Shown: in pieces, positions 17,034 to 25,300 of the stretch
How the letters are laid out: every line of letters begins with the position of its first letter
Numbering within the stretch: the stretch's first letter is position 1
From: Siccirubricoccus phaeus
GTDB lineage: Bacteria > Pseudomonadota > Alphaproteobacteria > Acetobacterales > Acetobacteraceae
Assembly (NCBI RefSeq): GCF_008360935.1
Contig: NZ_SRXO01000027.1
Span: 27,519-91,518, forward strand
Length of the DNA stretch: 64,000 nucleotides
Direction of reading: 5' to 3'
Notes under the pieces: generated by a model
Told to the model about the DNA's origin: nothing
Databases searched by the model: none
What the model saw: the letters and a program-made list of their open reading frames with translations, nothing else
Position numbers and translations under genes: made by a program

Positions 17034-18166
17034 TGCCCCACCCCATCTTCCCGCAAGAGGAATTCGCCGCCCGCCTCGCCCGGCTGCGCGGCGCCCTGGC
17101 CGCGCGCGGCGTCGCCGCCGCGCTGTTCGACGAGATCGAGGCCATGGCCTGGCTCTCCGGCTATGGCTCCTCGCTGAACCGCTGGCGCTGCCTGGTGGTG
17201 CCGCTGATCGGCGAGCCCTTCATCCTGATCCGTGCCCTGGACGCCGCGGTTTGCCGGGAGCGCGCCGCGGGGGTGGAGGTGATCCCCTACCGGGACTGGG
17301 AGGACCCGGTGCCGGCGCTGGCCGCCGCCCTCGCCCGGCGCGGCCTGGCGGAGGCGGCGATCGGGCTCGATCTCAATTCCTATGCTCTTTCCGTCAACCG
17401 CCATGCCGCCCTCGCCGCCGCCCTGCCCGGGGCGCGGCTGGTCGATCTCGGCCCACTGGCGAACGAGCTGCGGCTGGTGAAGTCTCCGGCCGAGATCGCC
17501 CTGCTGCGCCGCGCCGCCGGCATCGCCGATGCCGCCCTCGCCCGCGCCGCCGCCGCCTGCCGCCCCGGCAGCACCCAGCGGGAGGTGGCGCGCGCCGCCA
17601 TGGAGTGCTTCATGGAGCTGGGCGCCGATCCCTCCGCCCCCGGCCCCATCACCGCCGTCACCGGTTGGGACTTCCTGCACGGCCATCTGGAGGACGCGCC
17701 GCTCCGCCCCGGCGGCGTGGTGCATATCGAGCTGACGCCGCGCATCGAATGGTACAGCGCGCGCATCATGCGCTGCGTCTCCATCGGCCCGCCGGAACCC
17801 GCCCGCGCCCAGGCGGCCGAGACGCTGGCCGCGCTGCAGGCGCAGCAGATCGCCGCCATGCGCCCCGGCGTCCTCGCGGCGGAGGTGGATGCCATCCTCC
17901 GCCAGGGCGTGGTCCAGGCCGGGCTGCGCGCCAGCTACGACAACATCACCGGCTACACGCTCGGCCTCTACGCGCCGCAGACGCCACGCACCAGCGACTT
18001 CACCCGCATCCTCCACCCGGAGGCGCATTGGCCGCTGGAGGCGGGGATGGTCTTCCACGTCTATGCCTCGGCCGGCGGCGCCGCGCTCAGCGAGACGGTG
18101 CTGGTGACGGAGACCGGGCCGGAGATCCTCACCGGCGCCCCGCCGGGGCTCCTCATCGGTGGCTGA
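17033..18166 (+). CDS. M24-fold hydrolase (creatinase/ectoine-hydrolase-like)
   Basis: The 377-residue product has the creatinase N-domain and pita-bread C-domain. The usual two-metal ligands are mostly lost: the expected D-x10-D site reads HIELTPRIEWYSARIM (Asp to Glu, Asp to Ala), the histidine of GHGIG is replaced in NITGYTLGLYAP, and the EPG glutamate is replaced in FHVYASAGG; only the SETVLVTE glutamate remains. This pattern resembles creatinase and the ectoine hydrolase DoeA rather than aminopeptidase P. C-N bond hydrolysis of a small amide or amidine is therefore inferred. The start overlaps the previous stop (TGATG). Confidence 0.78.
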   Translation: MPHPIFPQEEFAARLARLRGALAARGVAAALFDEIEAMAWLSGYGSSLNRWRCLVVPLIGEPFILIRALDAAVCRERAAGVEVIPYRDWEDPVPALAAALARRGLAEAAIGLDLNSYALSVNRHAALAAALPGARLVDLGPLANELRLVKSPAEIALLRRAAGIADAALARAAAACRPGSTQREVARAAMECFMELGADPSAPGPITAVTGWDFLHGHLEDAPLRPGGVVHIELTPRIEWYSARIMRCVSIGPPEPARAQAAETLAALQAQQIAAMRPGVLAAEVDAILRQGVVQAGLRASYDNITGYTLGLYAPQTPRTSDFTRILHPEAHWPLEAGMVFHVYASAGGAALSETVLVTETGPEILTGAPPGLLIGG

Positions 18167-19402
18167 GGCACAGGCCGTGCTCGTCATCGGCGCCGGCGTG
18201 GCCGGGCTGGCGACGGCGCTCTACCTCCGCCGGGAGGGGTTCGCCGTGACGGTGCTGGACCCGCTCGGCCCCGCCGGCGGCGCCAGCTTCGGCAATGCCG
18301 GGCTGCTGAGCCCGGAGACGGTGGTGCCCATCGCCCTGCCCGGCATGCTGCGCAAGGTGCCGGGCTGGCTGCGCGACCCGCTGGGCCCGCTGACGGTGCG
18401 CCACGCCTACCTGCCACGCGCCCTGCCCTGGCTGCTGCGCTGGGTGGGGGAAAGCCGGCTGGCGCGGGTGGAGCAGATCTCCAACGCACTGCGCGCCCTG
18501 CACGGCCCCTCCCTGGAGTGCTGGCGGGAGCTGCTGGGCGAGCCCCTGGCGCGCGAGCTGATGCGCCGCACCGGCCAGGTGCAGGTCTGGGAGGGCACGG
18601 AGGACACTGCCAGCCAGCGCGTGGAGGCGGCGCTGCGCGAACGCCATGGCATCCGGGCGGAGAAGCTGGGGCCGGAGGAGCTGCGCCAGCTCTTCCCCGG
18701 CATCGCGCGCGACATCACGCGCGGGCTGCTGGTGCCGGGCAATGGCCATCTCGTCAGCCCCCCCGCGCGGTGCGCAGCCTGGCGGAGCTGTTCCTCGCCG
18801 AGGGCGGGCGCATCCTGCCGGAGCGGGCGATGAAGCTGGTCCCCTGCCCCGGCCAGCGCTGGATGGTGCTGAGCAACACCGGCAACCACGCGGCGGACTC
18901 CGTGGTGCTGGCCGGCGGCGCCTTCGCCGGCGCGCTGCTGGCGCCGCTCGGCCTGAAGCTGCCGCTGGAGACGGAGCGCGGCTACCACGCGCACCTCCCC
19001 GCGCCCTCCATCGAGCTGCGCCTGCCCATCATGCAGAAGAGCCGCGGCTTCGGCCTGACGCCGATGGAGGATGGGTTGCGCGCCGCCGGCACGGTGGAGA
19101 TCGCCGGGCTGGAAGCGCCGCCCGACGAGCGCCGCGCCGCGCTGCTGGAGACCCAGGCGAAGCGCCTTTTCCCGGACCTGCGCACGGGGCCGGCGCGGCT
19201 CTGGATGGGCTTCCGCCCGTCCTTCCCGGACAGCCTGCCGGTGCTGGGGCCGGCGCCGGGGCATCCGGGCCTGTTCCTCTGCTTCGGCCACGGCCATTTC
19301 GGCATGACGGCGGGCCCGCCCTCGGGGAAGCTGGTGGCCCGCATGATCGCCGGCGTGGCGCCGCCCATCGACCCGGCACCCTATGCCGCTGCGCGGTTCT
19401 GA
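18159..19402 (+). pseudogene. FAD-dependent D-amino-acid dehydrogenase-like gene with frameshift
   Basis: The frame starting at GTG 18159 gives an FAD-binding DAO protein (VLVIGAGVAGLATALYLRREG, then GGASFGNAGLLSPETVVPIA) and reads normally to GNGHLVSPP near residue 203. A run of seven C residues (18758-18764) follows, after which the expected sequence continues in another frame as RAVRSLAELFLAEGGRILPE and runs to GKLVARMIAGVAPPIDPAPY at 19402. One extra C, or two fewer, would restore a single protein of about 415 residues, the normal DadA-like length. It is either a true frameshift or a homopolymer read error. It is the last gene of the operon and overlaps the M24 gene by eight bases. Confidence 0.8.
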
Positions 19403-19423
19403 CGGGCTGGCCTCCGAGGCCCC

Positions 19424-19467
19424 CTAGAGCGGTTTCACGCTGACTGTGCAGCGCGAAACCGCTCTAG
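19424..19467. repeat. CTAGAGC palindrome, strong hairpin
   Basis: CTAGAGCGGTTTCACGCTG pairs with CAGCGCGAAACCGCTCTAG around a six-base loop, a 19-bp stem with a single mismatch. It lies 21 bases past the restored stop of the flavoenzyme gene and could end its transcript. The same CTAGAGC core is seen at 1644. Confidence 0.7.
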
Positions 19468-19478
19468 CTTATGGATTG

Positions 19479-19529
19479 TAGAGCAGATTCACGCCTCCGG
19501 GCGATGCCGCCCTCCGGCGATCTGCTCTA
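19479..19529. repeat. Second CTAGAGC-type palindrome
   Basis: TAGAGCAGAT and ATCTGCTCTA form a perfect 10-bp outer stem around about 30 G/C-rich bases. It sits 11 bases from the previous palindrome, giving a tandem pair typical of extragenic repeat clusters. Confidence 0.6.
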
Positions 19530-19783
19530 GCGACGAGCCGGCACTGCGGCTGCATCCCCGGCCGGGCCGCGCTCTGGCTCCGCCCCTTCGGAGGCTGCGC
19601 GTTTCCGCCCGGCGGATTCGGATGCCTGTCCAGGCATGGCGCGACACCGGCTGGCCACGATGAAGGCCATGGACGATCCGGTCCGTGCTACCAGCCTCGC
19701 GCGCCTGGCCCGGGTTGCCGCCATCGGGCCATGCAGCCAGCGACGGGCCGGGCCACGCCATGGCCTCGGCGGGCGCACCGGCC

Positions 19784-20689
19784 TCAGGGCAGAACGGGGC
19801 TCTCGGCGGACGCAATCAGTTCGGCGAGTTCAACGATGCGCCGGGCCCGCGCGGCGATCGGGTAGTCCACGAAGCGGCCGTCGATCTGGATGGAAGCCAC
19901 ACCTTTTGCCTCCGCCTCGGCGAAAGCGGCGACGATCCGCCGGGCCCATTCCACCTCGCCCGCGGCCGGGCCGAAGGCGGCATTGGCAACCGAAAGCTGG
20001 TCGGGATGGATGCAGAGCTTGCCCTGGAACCCCAGCGCAGCGCCGCACCGGCAGGAACGGGCGAAGGCCTCCGGCTCCTGCAGGCTGGCGAAGACGGTAT
20101 CGATGGGCGCCTCCAGGCCGGCGCAGCGGCTCGCCAGCACCACCTCGCTCCGGGCAGGGGCCAGTTCGGCTTCGTCGGAGGTCCAGGTGATGCCGAGATC
20201 CAGCGTGTAGTCACCCGCCCCGAAGGCGAGCCGCCTCACCCTGCCGCCGAGCGCCGCGGCGGCCGCAGCCAGCGCCCGGCACCCGGCCAGGCCGCGCCCC
20301 GTCTCGATGATCGGCATCAGGTCCAGGCTGCGCTCCGCCAGGCCGTGCTGCCGCTCCAGCGCCGTCATCGCCCAGTCCACGGCGATAAGCTGGCCCGGCT
20401 CCTCCAGCATCGGCAGCACGATGCCGTCCAACCAGGGGCCGATCACGGCCTGCAGGTCCCCGAAGCAGAACGGCGTGGCAAAGCCGTTCACGCGGACATA
20501 GGCACGTCCGCGCCGCGGCTTTCGGAGCGCCACCACGACCAGCTCCCGCGTCGCTTCCTTGGCGGAGAGCGCCACGGCATCCTCGAGGTCGAGGATGACG
20601 GCGTCGGCATCCATCGTCAGCGCCTTCTCGACGCGTCGTGCATGGTCGCCCGGGGCGAAGAGGAAGGTCCGGTTCGGTCCGCTCGTCAT
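19784..20689 (-). CDS. HpcH/HpaI (CitE-like) acyl-CoA lyase
   Basis: The 301-residue product belongs to the CitE/citramalyl-CoA/malyl-CoA lyase family. RTFLFAPGDHARRVEKAL at the start, DADAVILDLEDAV with the acidic pair for Mg, YVRVNGF with the catalytic Arg, LMPIIETGRG with the metal Glu, and GKLCIHPDQ near the C-terminus are all present. Such enzymes cleave 3-hydroxyacyl-CoAs to acetyl-CoA plus a keto acid. The ATG at 20689 overlaps the stop of the CoA-transferase gene (ATGA). With that gene and the MaoC hydratase nearby, a (citra)malyl-CoA lyase role is inferred. Confidence 0.85.
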   Translation of the reverse strand: MTSGPNRTFLFAPGDHARRVEKALTMDADAVILDLEDAVALSAKEATRELVVVALRKPRRGRAYVRVNGFATPFCFGDLQAVIGPWLDGIVLPMLEEPGQLIAVDWAMTALERQHGLAERSLDLMPIIETGRGLAGCRALAAAAAALGGRVRRLAFGAGDYTLDLGITWTSDEAELAPARSEVVLASRCAGLEAPIDTVFASLQEPEAFARSCRCGAALGFQGKLCIHPDQLSVANAAFGPAAGEVEWARRIVAAFAEAEAKGVASIQIDGRFVDYPIAARARRIVELAELIASAESPVLP

Positions 20690-21912
20690 GCCGGCTTCTC
20701 GCCCAGCCACTCCGACAGGATCTCGGCGGCCTGCGCGCCGAGGGACGGCCCCAGCCAGCGAATGGCGCCGGGCGTTCCGGTGAGTCGCGGCACCGGTGCC
20801 GGCACCGCCAGGCTGCGGCCCAGGCGCGGCTCGAAGACCTGCGCGATATTGCCGCGGGCCGCGTAGTGAGGATCCGCGAAGATCTCGTCGATGGCATAGA
20901 CCGGCCCGCAAGGCACCTGGGCTTGTTCGCAGGCCGCGAGCACCGCATCGCGCGTCATGCCGCGGGTCCAGTCGGTGACGATGCCGTCGACCTCCGCCCG
21001 CGCCGCCTCGCGCTGCGCGATGCTGGCGAAGCGGTCCGGCCCGGCCAGTTCAGGCCGGCCCATGGCCGCGCAGAGCCTGGCGAAGATCTTGTCGCTGGTG
21101 CAGGCGATGGCGATCCAGTGCCCGTCGCCGCTCGGGTAATGGCTGTGCGGCACGACGTTCACGGTCGCCGCGCCCATGCGCTGCCGCACCTTGCCGAGCA
21201 GGTCATAGGCAGGGGCGAGTTCGTCGAGGATCCGGAAGACGCTTTCGTAGAGGCCGATATCCACCACCTGGCCGGCCGCCCCCGCAGTGTCGCGCGCCCG
21301 CAACGCCATCAGCACGCCGACCGCGCCGTAGAGGCCCGACATGTAATCGGCGAGCGTCGCGGAGCCGGGGGTGACCGGCGGCCCTTCAGGGTCGCCGGCG
21401 AGGAAGGAGATGCCGCCGAAGGCGTTGGCGATGCGCCCGAAGCCCGGCCGCCCGCTATACGGACCGGTCTGGCCATAGCCGGAGACGCGCAGCATGACGA
21501 GGCGCGGATTGATCTCCCGCAGCATGTCCCAGCCCAGCCCCCAGGATTCGAGCGTGCCGGGCTGGAAATTCTCGCAAACCACATCGGCCACGGCGACGAG
21601 GCGCTTCAGGGTGGCAGCCCCCGCCGCCGTGCGGAGATCGAGCGTGATGGAGCGCTTGTTCCGCGCTTCGCTCAGCCAGGGCAGGCTGTCGCCGCAGCTC
21701 GTCATGCTGCCGAAGCGCCGGGTCGGGTCGCCGCTGCCGGGCAGTTCCACCTTCACCACATCGGCGCCGAACTCGGCCATCAGCGTGGCGGCATAGGGTG
21801 CGGCGATGAAGGTGGCGAGATCGAGGACACGGATGCCCGCCAACGGTCCGCGTGCCGCTCCGTCCTGCGGGGTCGTATCTGGCTGCATCGTCTCATCCAT
21901 TTGTCCGGACAC
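20686..21912 (-). CDS. Class III (CaiB/BaiF) CoA-transferase
   Basis: The 408-residue product moves CoA between carboxylic acids. It has the family N-terminus GIRVLDLATFIAAPYAATLMAEFGADVVKVE, NKRSITLDLRTAAG, FQPGTLESWGLG, and LADYMSGLYGAVGVLMAL, where the Asp is the expected catalytic residue that forms the acyl anhydride. The first of three nearby in-frame ATGs (21912, 21900, 21888) is used. The sequence just upstream (ATTTGTCCGGACACAC, 21899-21914) includes TGTCCGGACA, a 10-bp palindrome overlapping the start region. It forms an operon with the CitE-like gene. Confidence 0.88.
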   Translation of the reverse strand: MSGQMDETMQPDTTPQDGAARGPLAGIRVLDLATFIAAPYAATLMAEFGADVVKVELPGSGDPTRRFGSMTSCGDSLPWLSEARNKRSITLDLRTAAGAATLKRLVAVADVVCENFQPGTLESWGLGWDMLREINPRLVMLRVSGYGQTGPYSGRPGFGRIANAFGGISFLAGDPEGPPVTPGSATLADYMSGLYGAVGVLMALRARDTAGAAGQVVDIGLYESVFRILDELAPAYDLLGKVRQRMGAATVNVVPHSHYPSGDGHWIAIACTSDKIFARLCAAMGRPELAGPDRFASIAQREAARAEVDGIVTDWTRGMTRDAVLAACEQAQVPCGPVYAIDEIFADPHYAARGNIAQVFEPRLGRSLAVPAPVPRLTGTPGAIRWLGPSLGAQAAEILSEWLGEKPA

Positions 21913-22050
21913 ACTGGATGAGTTGCCGAAGCTTCGTCAAGGGTGAAGCGGGGGCGGAACGCTGGATCTCCGCCGATCAGGGCCATGATCCGGATGTCGC
22001 ACCCCATCCCACACCGGTGTGGCGATCAACCGGAACCGATCAATTCCAAC

Positions 22051-22062
22051 TTGACCGTACAA
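22051..22062. promoter_or_regulatory. Possible GntR operator before Bug gene
   Basis: TTGACCGTACAA matches the palindrome TTGTACGTACAA at 24066 in 10 of 12 positions and lies 50 bases before the Bug gene start at 22112. The GntR gene between the two sites is the obvious candidate binder. This is inferred from sequence likeness only. Confidence 0.4.
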
Positions 22063-22111
22063 ATATCCTGCACTCTGAATGCGCGCCGGAACGCGGAGAA
22101 GGGAGGAGCAA

Positions 22112-23149
22112 GTGCACAGGGAACCCAGGACGGAGGACCCGCCGCGCCATGCAGCGGCTCCGGCGGCCGGACGTCGACGCGTCATTGCCGGGTTGCTCGC
22201 CGCCGCCAGCCTCGCCTCCCCGGCCTTGGCGCAGGATTATCCGACGCGGCCGGTGCGCCTCATCATTCCCTTCCCGCCAGGCAACCTGGCCGATCTCACG
22301 GCACGGCTGGCAGCCGAGGAGATCCAGCGGCGCCTGGGCCATAGCTGGGTTGTCGACAACCGGGCCGGCGCCAGCGGCGGCATCGCCATCCGCGCCGTGA
22401 TGCAGGCGCCGCCGGATGGCTACACCCTGCTGCTGAGCTCCGTATCGCCCATCGCGGTGAACCCCGTTCTCACCGCCAACCCCGGCTACGATCCGCTGCG
22501 CGACCTCGCGCCGATCCTGCTGATGGGCTGGACCGGCTACCTGCTGGTCTGCAGCCCCGATTTCCCGGCAAAGACCCTCGCTGATGTCGTACAGGTGCTC
22601 CGCGCGGCACCGGCAGGGCGCTACGCCATGGCCACGCCCGGCAGCGGCACGGTGACGCATCTCGCCTCGGAGCAATTCATGCTGCAGACCGGCACGCGCA
22701 TGGAGACCGTGCCCTATCGCGGCAGCGGCGCCGCGCTGATGGATGTCGCCAGCGGCCGCGTTGCCCTGATGATCGACGCCATGAGCACCGCCCTGCCCCA
22801 GGCCCGCGGCGGGCAGGTGCGTGCCCTTGCGGTGATGCAGCAGCGCCGTTCCCCCCTGGCGCCGGAGATCCCGGCTGTCTCGGAGCTCGGCGTGCCGGAG
22901 ATCGCCGGCATGGAGGTTCGCGCCTGGACCGGCCTGCTCGGCGCCGCGGCAACGCCGCCCGAAATCGTCGAGTACTGGAACCGGGAGCTCGGCAAGCTGC
23001 TCGCCGAGCCCGCCATCGCCGAACGCTTCGCCGCGCAGAATGTTGAGGTCGCGCCCCCTGAGCCGGCCGCCCGGTTCCGGGAGCTGATCGCGGCGGAGCT
23101 GACCCGCTGGCGGCGCGTGGTGCGGGATGCGAGGATCGAGGTACAGTAG
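22112..23149 (+). CDS. Bug/TctC-family substrate-binding protein
   Basis: The 345-residue product has a long N-region and a signal peptide (RRRVIAGLLAAASLASPALAQ), then DYPTRPVRLIIPFPPGNLADL, VVDNRAGASGGIAIRAVM and TVPYRGSGAALMDVASGRV. The start is GTG at 22112 because GGGAGGAG ends four bases upstream; the in-frame ATG at 22079 lacks such a site. It is divergent from the CoA-transferase gene at 21912 and convergent with the GntR gene. It probably captures the acid degraded by the flanking CoA pathway; no TctAB partner is present. Confidence 0.87.
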   Translation: MHREPRTEDPPRHAAAPAAGRRRVIAGLLAAASLASPALAQDYPTRPVRLIIPFPPGNLADLTARLAAEEIQRRLGHSWVVDNRAGASGGIAIRAVMQAPPDGYTLLLSSVSPIAVNPVLTANPGYDPLRDLAPILLMGWTGYLLVCSPDFPAKTLADVVQVLRAAPAGRYAMATPGSGTVTHLASEQFMLQTGTRMETVPYRGSGAALMDVASGRVALMIDAMSTALPQARGGQVRALAVMQQRRSPLAPEIPAVSELGVPEIAGMEVRAWTGLLGAAATPPEIVEYWNRELGKLLAEPAIAERFAAQNVEVAPPEPAARFRELIAAELTRWRRVVRDARIEVQ

Positions 23150-23156
23150 GCGGCGC

Positions 23157-23933
23157 TCAGCCTTGCCGCCGGAGCGTCACCTCATAGGTGAAGCGGTCGG
23201 CTGGATGGAGGTTGAAGGCGACCTCCACCAGCTCGCCGCCGACCAGGCGATAGGAACGGCGGACGTTGATCGCCATGCTGCCGGGCTGACAGCCGAGCTC
23301 GGCGGTCAGGGCCTCCGGCATCGGCTCCGCACGCAGCACCTGCTGCACCTCGCCGATGCGCACGCCGTACATCTCCTCGATCCAGGAGTAGATAGTGCCG
23401 GGCTTGCGGCCGATCATCAGCGCAATGCCGGCATAGTCCGAGAGAACGAACACCTCGGTCCAGCAGATCGGCGCGTCCTGCCCGGCGACGGTGCGGAAGC
23501 CCTCGACGCGGAGCCAGCGCTGGCCAACCCGGCAGCCGATCCGCGCGGCCAGCAGGGCATCCGCCACGACGAGCCCGCTCTTGTCGACCTCGTAGCGGGC
23601 CTCGGTCGCGTATTGCAGCAATTCCTCCACGGAGGAAACCGAGGAGGTGTAGAGCGGCGGCGCGGCGCCGCGGCGAAGGACCGTCGTGCCGGCGCCCTGG
23701 CGCGAGGCCACCAGCCCCTCCTCCCGAAGCTGCCGCAGGGCCTCGCGGATGGTGTGCCGGCTGCAGCCGAAGCGGCGGCAGAGCGCATCCTCGGTCGGCA
23801 GCCTGTCGCCGATGGCGTAGGTCCCGGCGAGGATCTCCTGCCGCAGCGCGTCGATGACCGTGCGGTACAGGGGCGGCGTGTCGCCGCCGACCGCCCGCTC
23901 CTTGCCTGCGCTGCGCTCGCCCATCCGCGGCAT
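23157..23933 (-). CDS. GntR/HutC-type transcriptional regulator (UTRA domain)
   Basis: The 258-residue product has an N-terminal winged helix (about 20-88: PLYRTVIDALRQEILAGTYA, then GDRLPTEDALCRRFGCSRHTIREALRQL) and a C-terminal UTRA ligand domain ending in VEVAFNLHPADRFTYEVTLRR. The start is ATG 23933; MGERS at 23924 is an alternative. The perfect palindrome TTGTACGTACAA lies between it and the divergent acyl-CoA dehydrogenase gene, with a near copy before the Bug gene, so it is likely a ligand-relieved repressor of both units and of itself. Confidence 0.88.
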   Translation of the reverse strand: MPRMGERSAGKERAVGGDTPPLYRTVIDALRQEILAGTYAIGDRLPTEDALCRRFGCSRHTIREALRQLREEGLVASRQGAGTTVLRRGAAPPLYTSSVSSVEELLQYATEARYEVDKSGLVVADALLAARIGCRVGQRWLRVEGFRTVAGQDAPICWTEVFVLSDYAGIALMIGRKPGTIYSWIEEMYGVRIGEVQQVLRAEPMPEALTAELGCQPGSMAINVRRSYRLVGGELVEVAFNLHPADRFTYEVTLRRQG

Positions 23934-24065
23934 CTCTCCACGGCGCCATGCCGTTCCGGATTTGTCAGAACAAGCGGCTGCGTTTGGGTGGTTCTCGGGC
24001 CGATGTCAAGCATCGGCGAGTCCGGGCAGCCTGCGCAGCGCCGCTTCTGTCCGCTCAAATATGAC

Positions 24066-24077
24066 TTGTACGTACAA
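24066..24077. promoter_or_regulatory. Perfect palindrome, likely GntR operator
   Basis: TTGTACGTACAA is an exact 12-bp palindrome in an unusually AT-rich patch, 47 bases before the acyl-CoA dehydrogenase start and 132 bases before the divergent GntR start. Size and symmetry fit a HutC-subfamily operator. A similar site lies at 22051. Confidence 0.6.
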
Positions 24078-24124
24078 TACCTCCATGCAATAGCAATGGC
24101 CAGGCCGAAGGAGGGCTTGCCGCC

Positions 24125-25300
24125 ATGAACCTGGTCACCAGGCACCATGAGTTGGACGAACGCGATGCGGCGCAGCTCATCCTGGCCATCGACCGCTGGC
24201 TCGAGCGCGAGGTGAAGCCGGTCGTCAAGGCCTACGACCACGCCGACCGCTACCCGACGCCCATCGTCGAGCAGATGAAGGAGCTCGGCCTGTTCGGCGC
24301 GACGATCGGGCAGGGCTATGGCGGCCTCGGCCTGCCGGCACGCCTCTATGCCGAGATCGTCATGCGGATCGCCGCGGTCTGGATGTCGATCACCGGCATC
24401 TTCAACTCGCATCTGATGCTGGCGCTGGCGATCGAGAAATTCGGCACCGAAGCACAGAAGCAGGCCTGGCTGCCGCGCCTGGCGACCGGCGAGGTCCGCG
24501 GTGGGCTGGCGCTGACCGAACCGGATGCGGGCACCGACCTGCAGGCCATCCGCATGACGGCGCGGCGCGATGGCGACCACTATGTCATCAACGGGGTGAA
24601 GACCTGGATCTCCAACGGCATCGAGGGCAATTGCGTGGCCCTGCTGGTCAAGACCGACCCGCATGCCGCGCAGCGCCACAAGGGCATGAGCCTGTTCATC
24701 GCCCCCAAGCAGGCCGGCTTCCGGGTCGGCCGCAAGCTGGAGAAGCTCGGCTACAAGTCGATCGACAGCGGCGAGCTGATCTTCGAGGATTACCGCATCT
24801 CGGCCGACCACCTGATCGGCGGCGTCGAGGGCCAGGGCTTCTACCAGGCGACCGGCGGGCTCGAGCTGGGCCGCATCAACGTCGCCTCGCGCGGCGTCGG
24901 CATCGCCGAGGGCGCGCTGCAGCTGGCCACCGAATACGCCCAGATCCGCAAGACCTTCGGCAAGCCGATCTGCGAGCACCAGGCGATCCAGTTGAAGCTC
25001 GGCGAAATGGCAACCCGCGCCCGCGCCGCCCGGCTGCTGACGCTCGACGCCGCCGCCGCCTTCGACCGCGGCGAGCGCTGCGACATGGAGGCCGGGATGG
25101 CGAAATACTTCGCTTCCGAGGCGGCGCTGGAGAACAGCATCGAATCGATGCGCATCCACGGCGCCTATGGCTATTCCAAGGAATTCGACATCGAGCGGCT
25201 CTACCGCGATGCGCCGCTCACCTGCATCGGGGAGGGAACCAACGAGATGCAGCGCATCATCATCGCCCGCCAGCTCATCAAGCGGAATCCCGCGTCGTGA
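24125..25300 (+). CDS. Acyl-CoA dehydrogenase
   Basis: The 391-residue FAD enzyme oxidises an acyl-CoA to the 2-enoyl-CoA and passes electrons to ETF. GGLALTEPDAGTDLQAI and YVINGVKTWISNG form the FAD pocket, and GEGTNEMQRIIIARQL near the C-terminus supplies the catalytic Glu in the G-E-G-T position used by short-chain and glutaryl-type enzymes. AAGGAGGG precedes the ATG. It overlaps the following CoA-transferase by four bases (GTGA), so activation and oxidation of the same acid are probably coupled. Confidence 0.9.
   Translation: MNLVTRHHELDERDAAQLILAIDRWLEREVKPVVKAYDHADRYPTPIVEQMKELGLFGATIGQGYGGLGLPARLYAEIVMRIAAVWMSITGIFNSHLMLALAIEKFGTEAQKQAWLPRLATGEVRGGLALTEPDAGTDLQAIRMTARRDGDHYVINGVKTWISNGIEGNCVALLVKTDPHAAQRHKGMSLFIAPKQAGFRVGRKLEKLGYKSIDSGELIFEDYRISADHLIGGVEGQGFYQATGGLELGRINVASRGVGIAEGALQLATEYAQIRKTFGKPICEHQAIQLKLGEMATRARAARLLTLDAAAAFDRGERCDMEAGMAKYFASEAALENSIESMRIHGAYGYSKEFDIERLYRDAPLTCIGEGTNEMQRIIIARQLIKRNPAS

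Larger units (their letters stand above)
19403..19783. other. Intergenic stretch with palindromic repeats
   Basis: These 381 bases lie between the convergent operon ends at 19402 and 19784. Two palindromes (19424-19467 and 19479-19529) occupy the first part. The remainder (about 19530-19783) shows no recognisable gene; its open frames lack protein-like sequence. Confidence 0.6.

Noticed and set aside
21901..21910. TGTCCGGACA palindrome as an operator of the CoA-transferase gene
   Set aside because: It overlaps the proposed start codons and does not match either regulator motif in the window; 10-bp GC palindromes are frequent by chance here.
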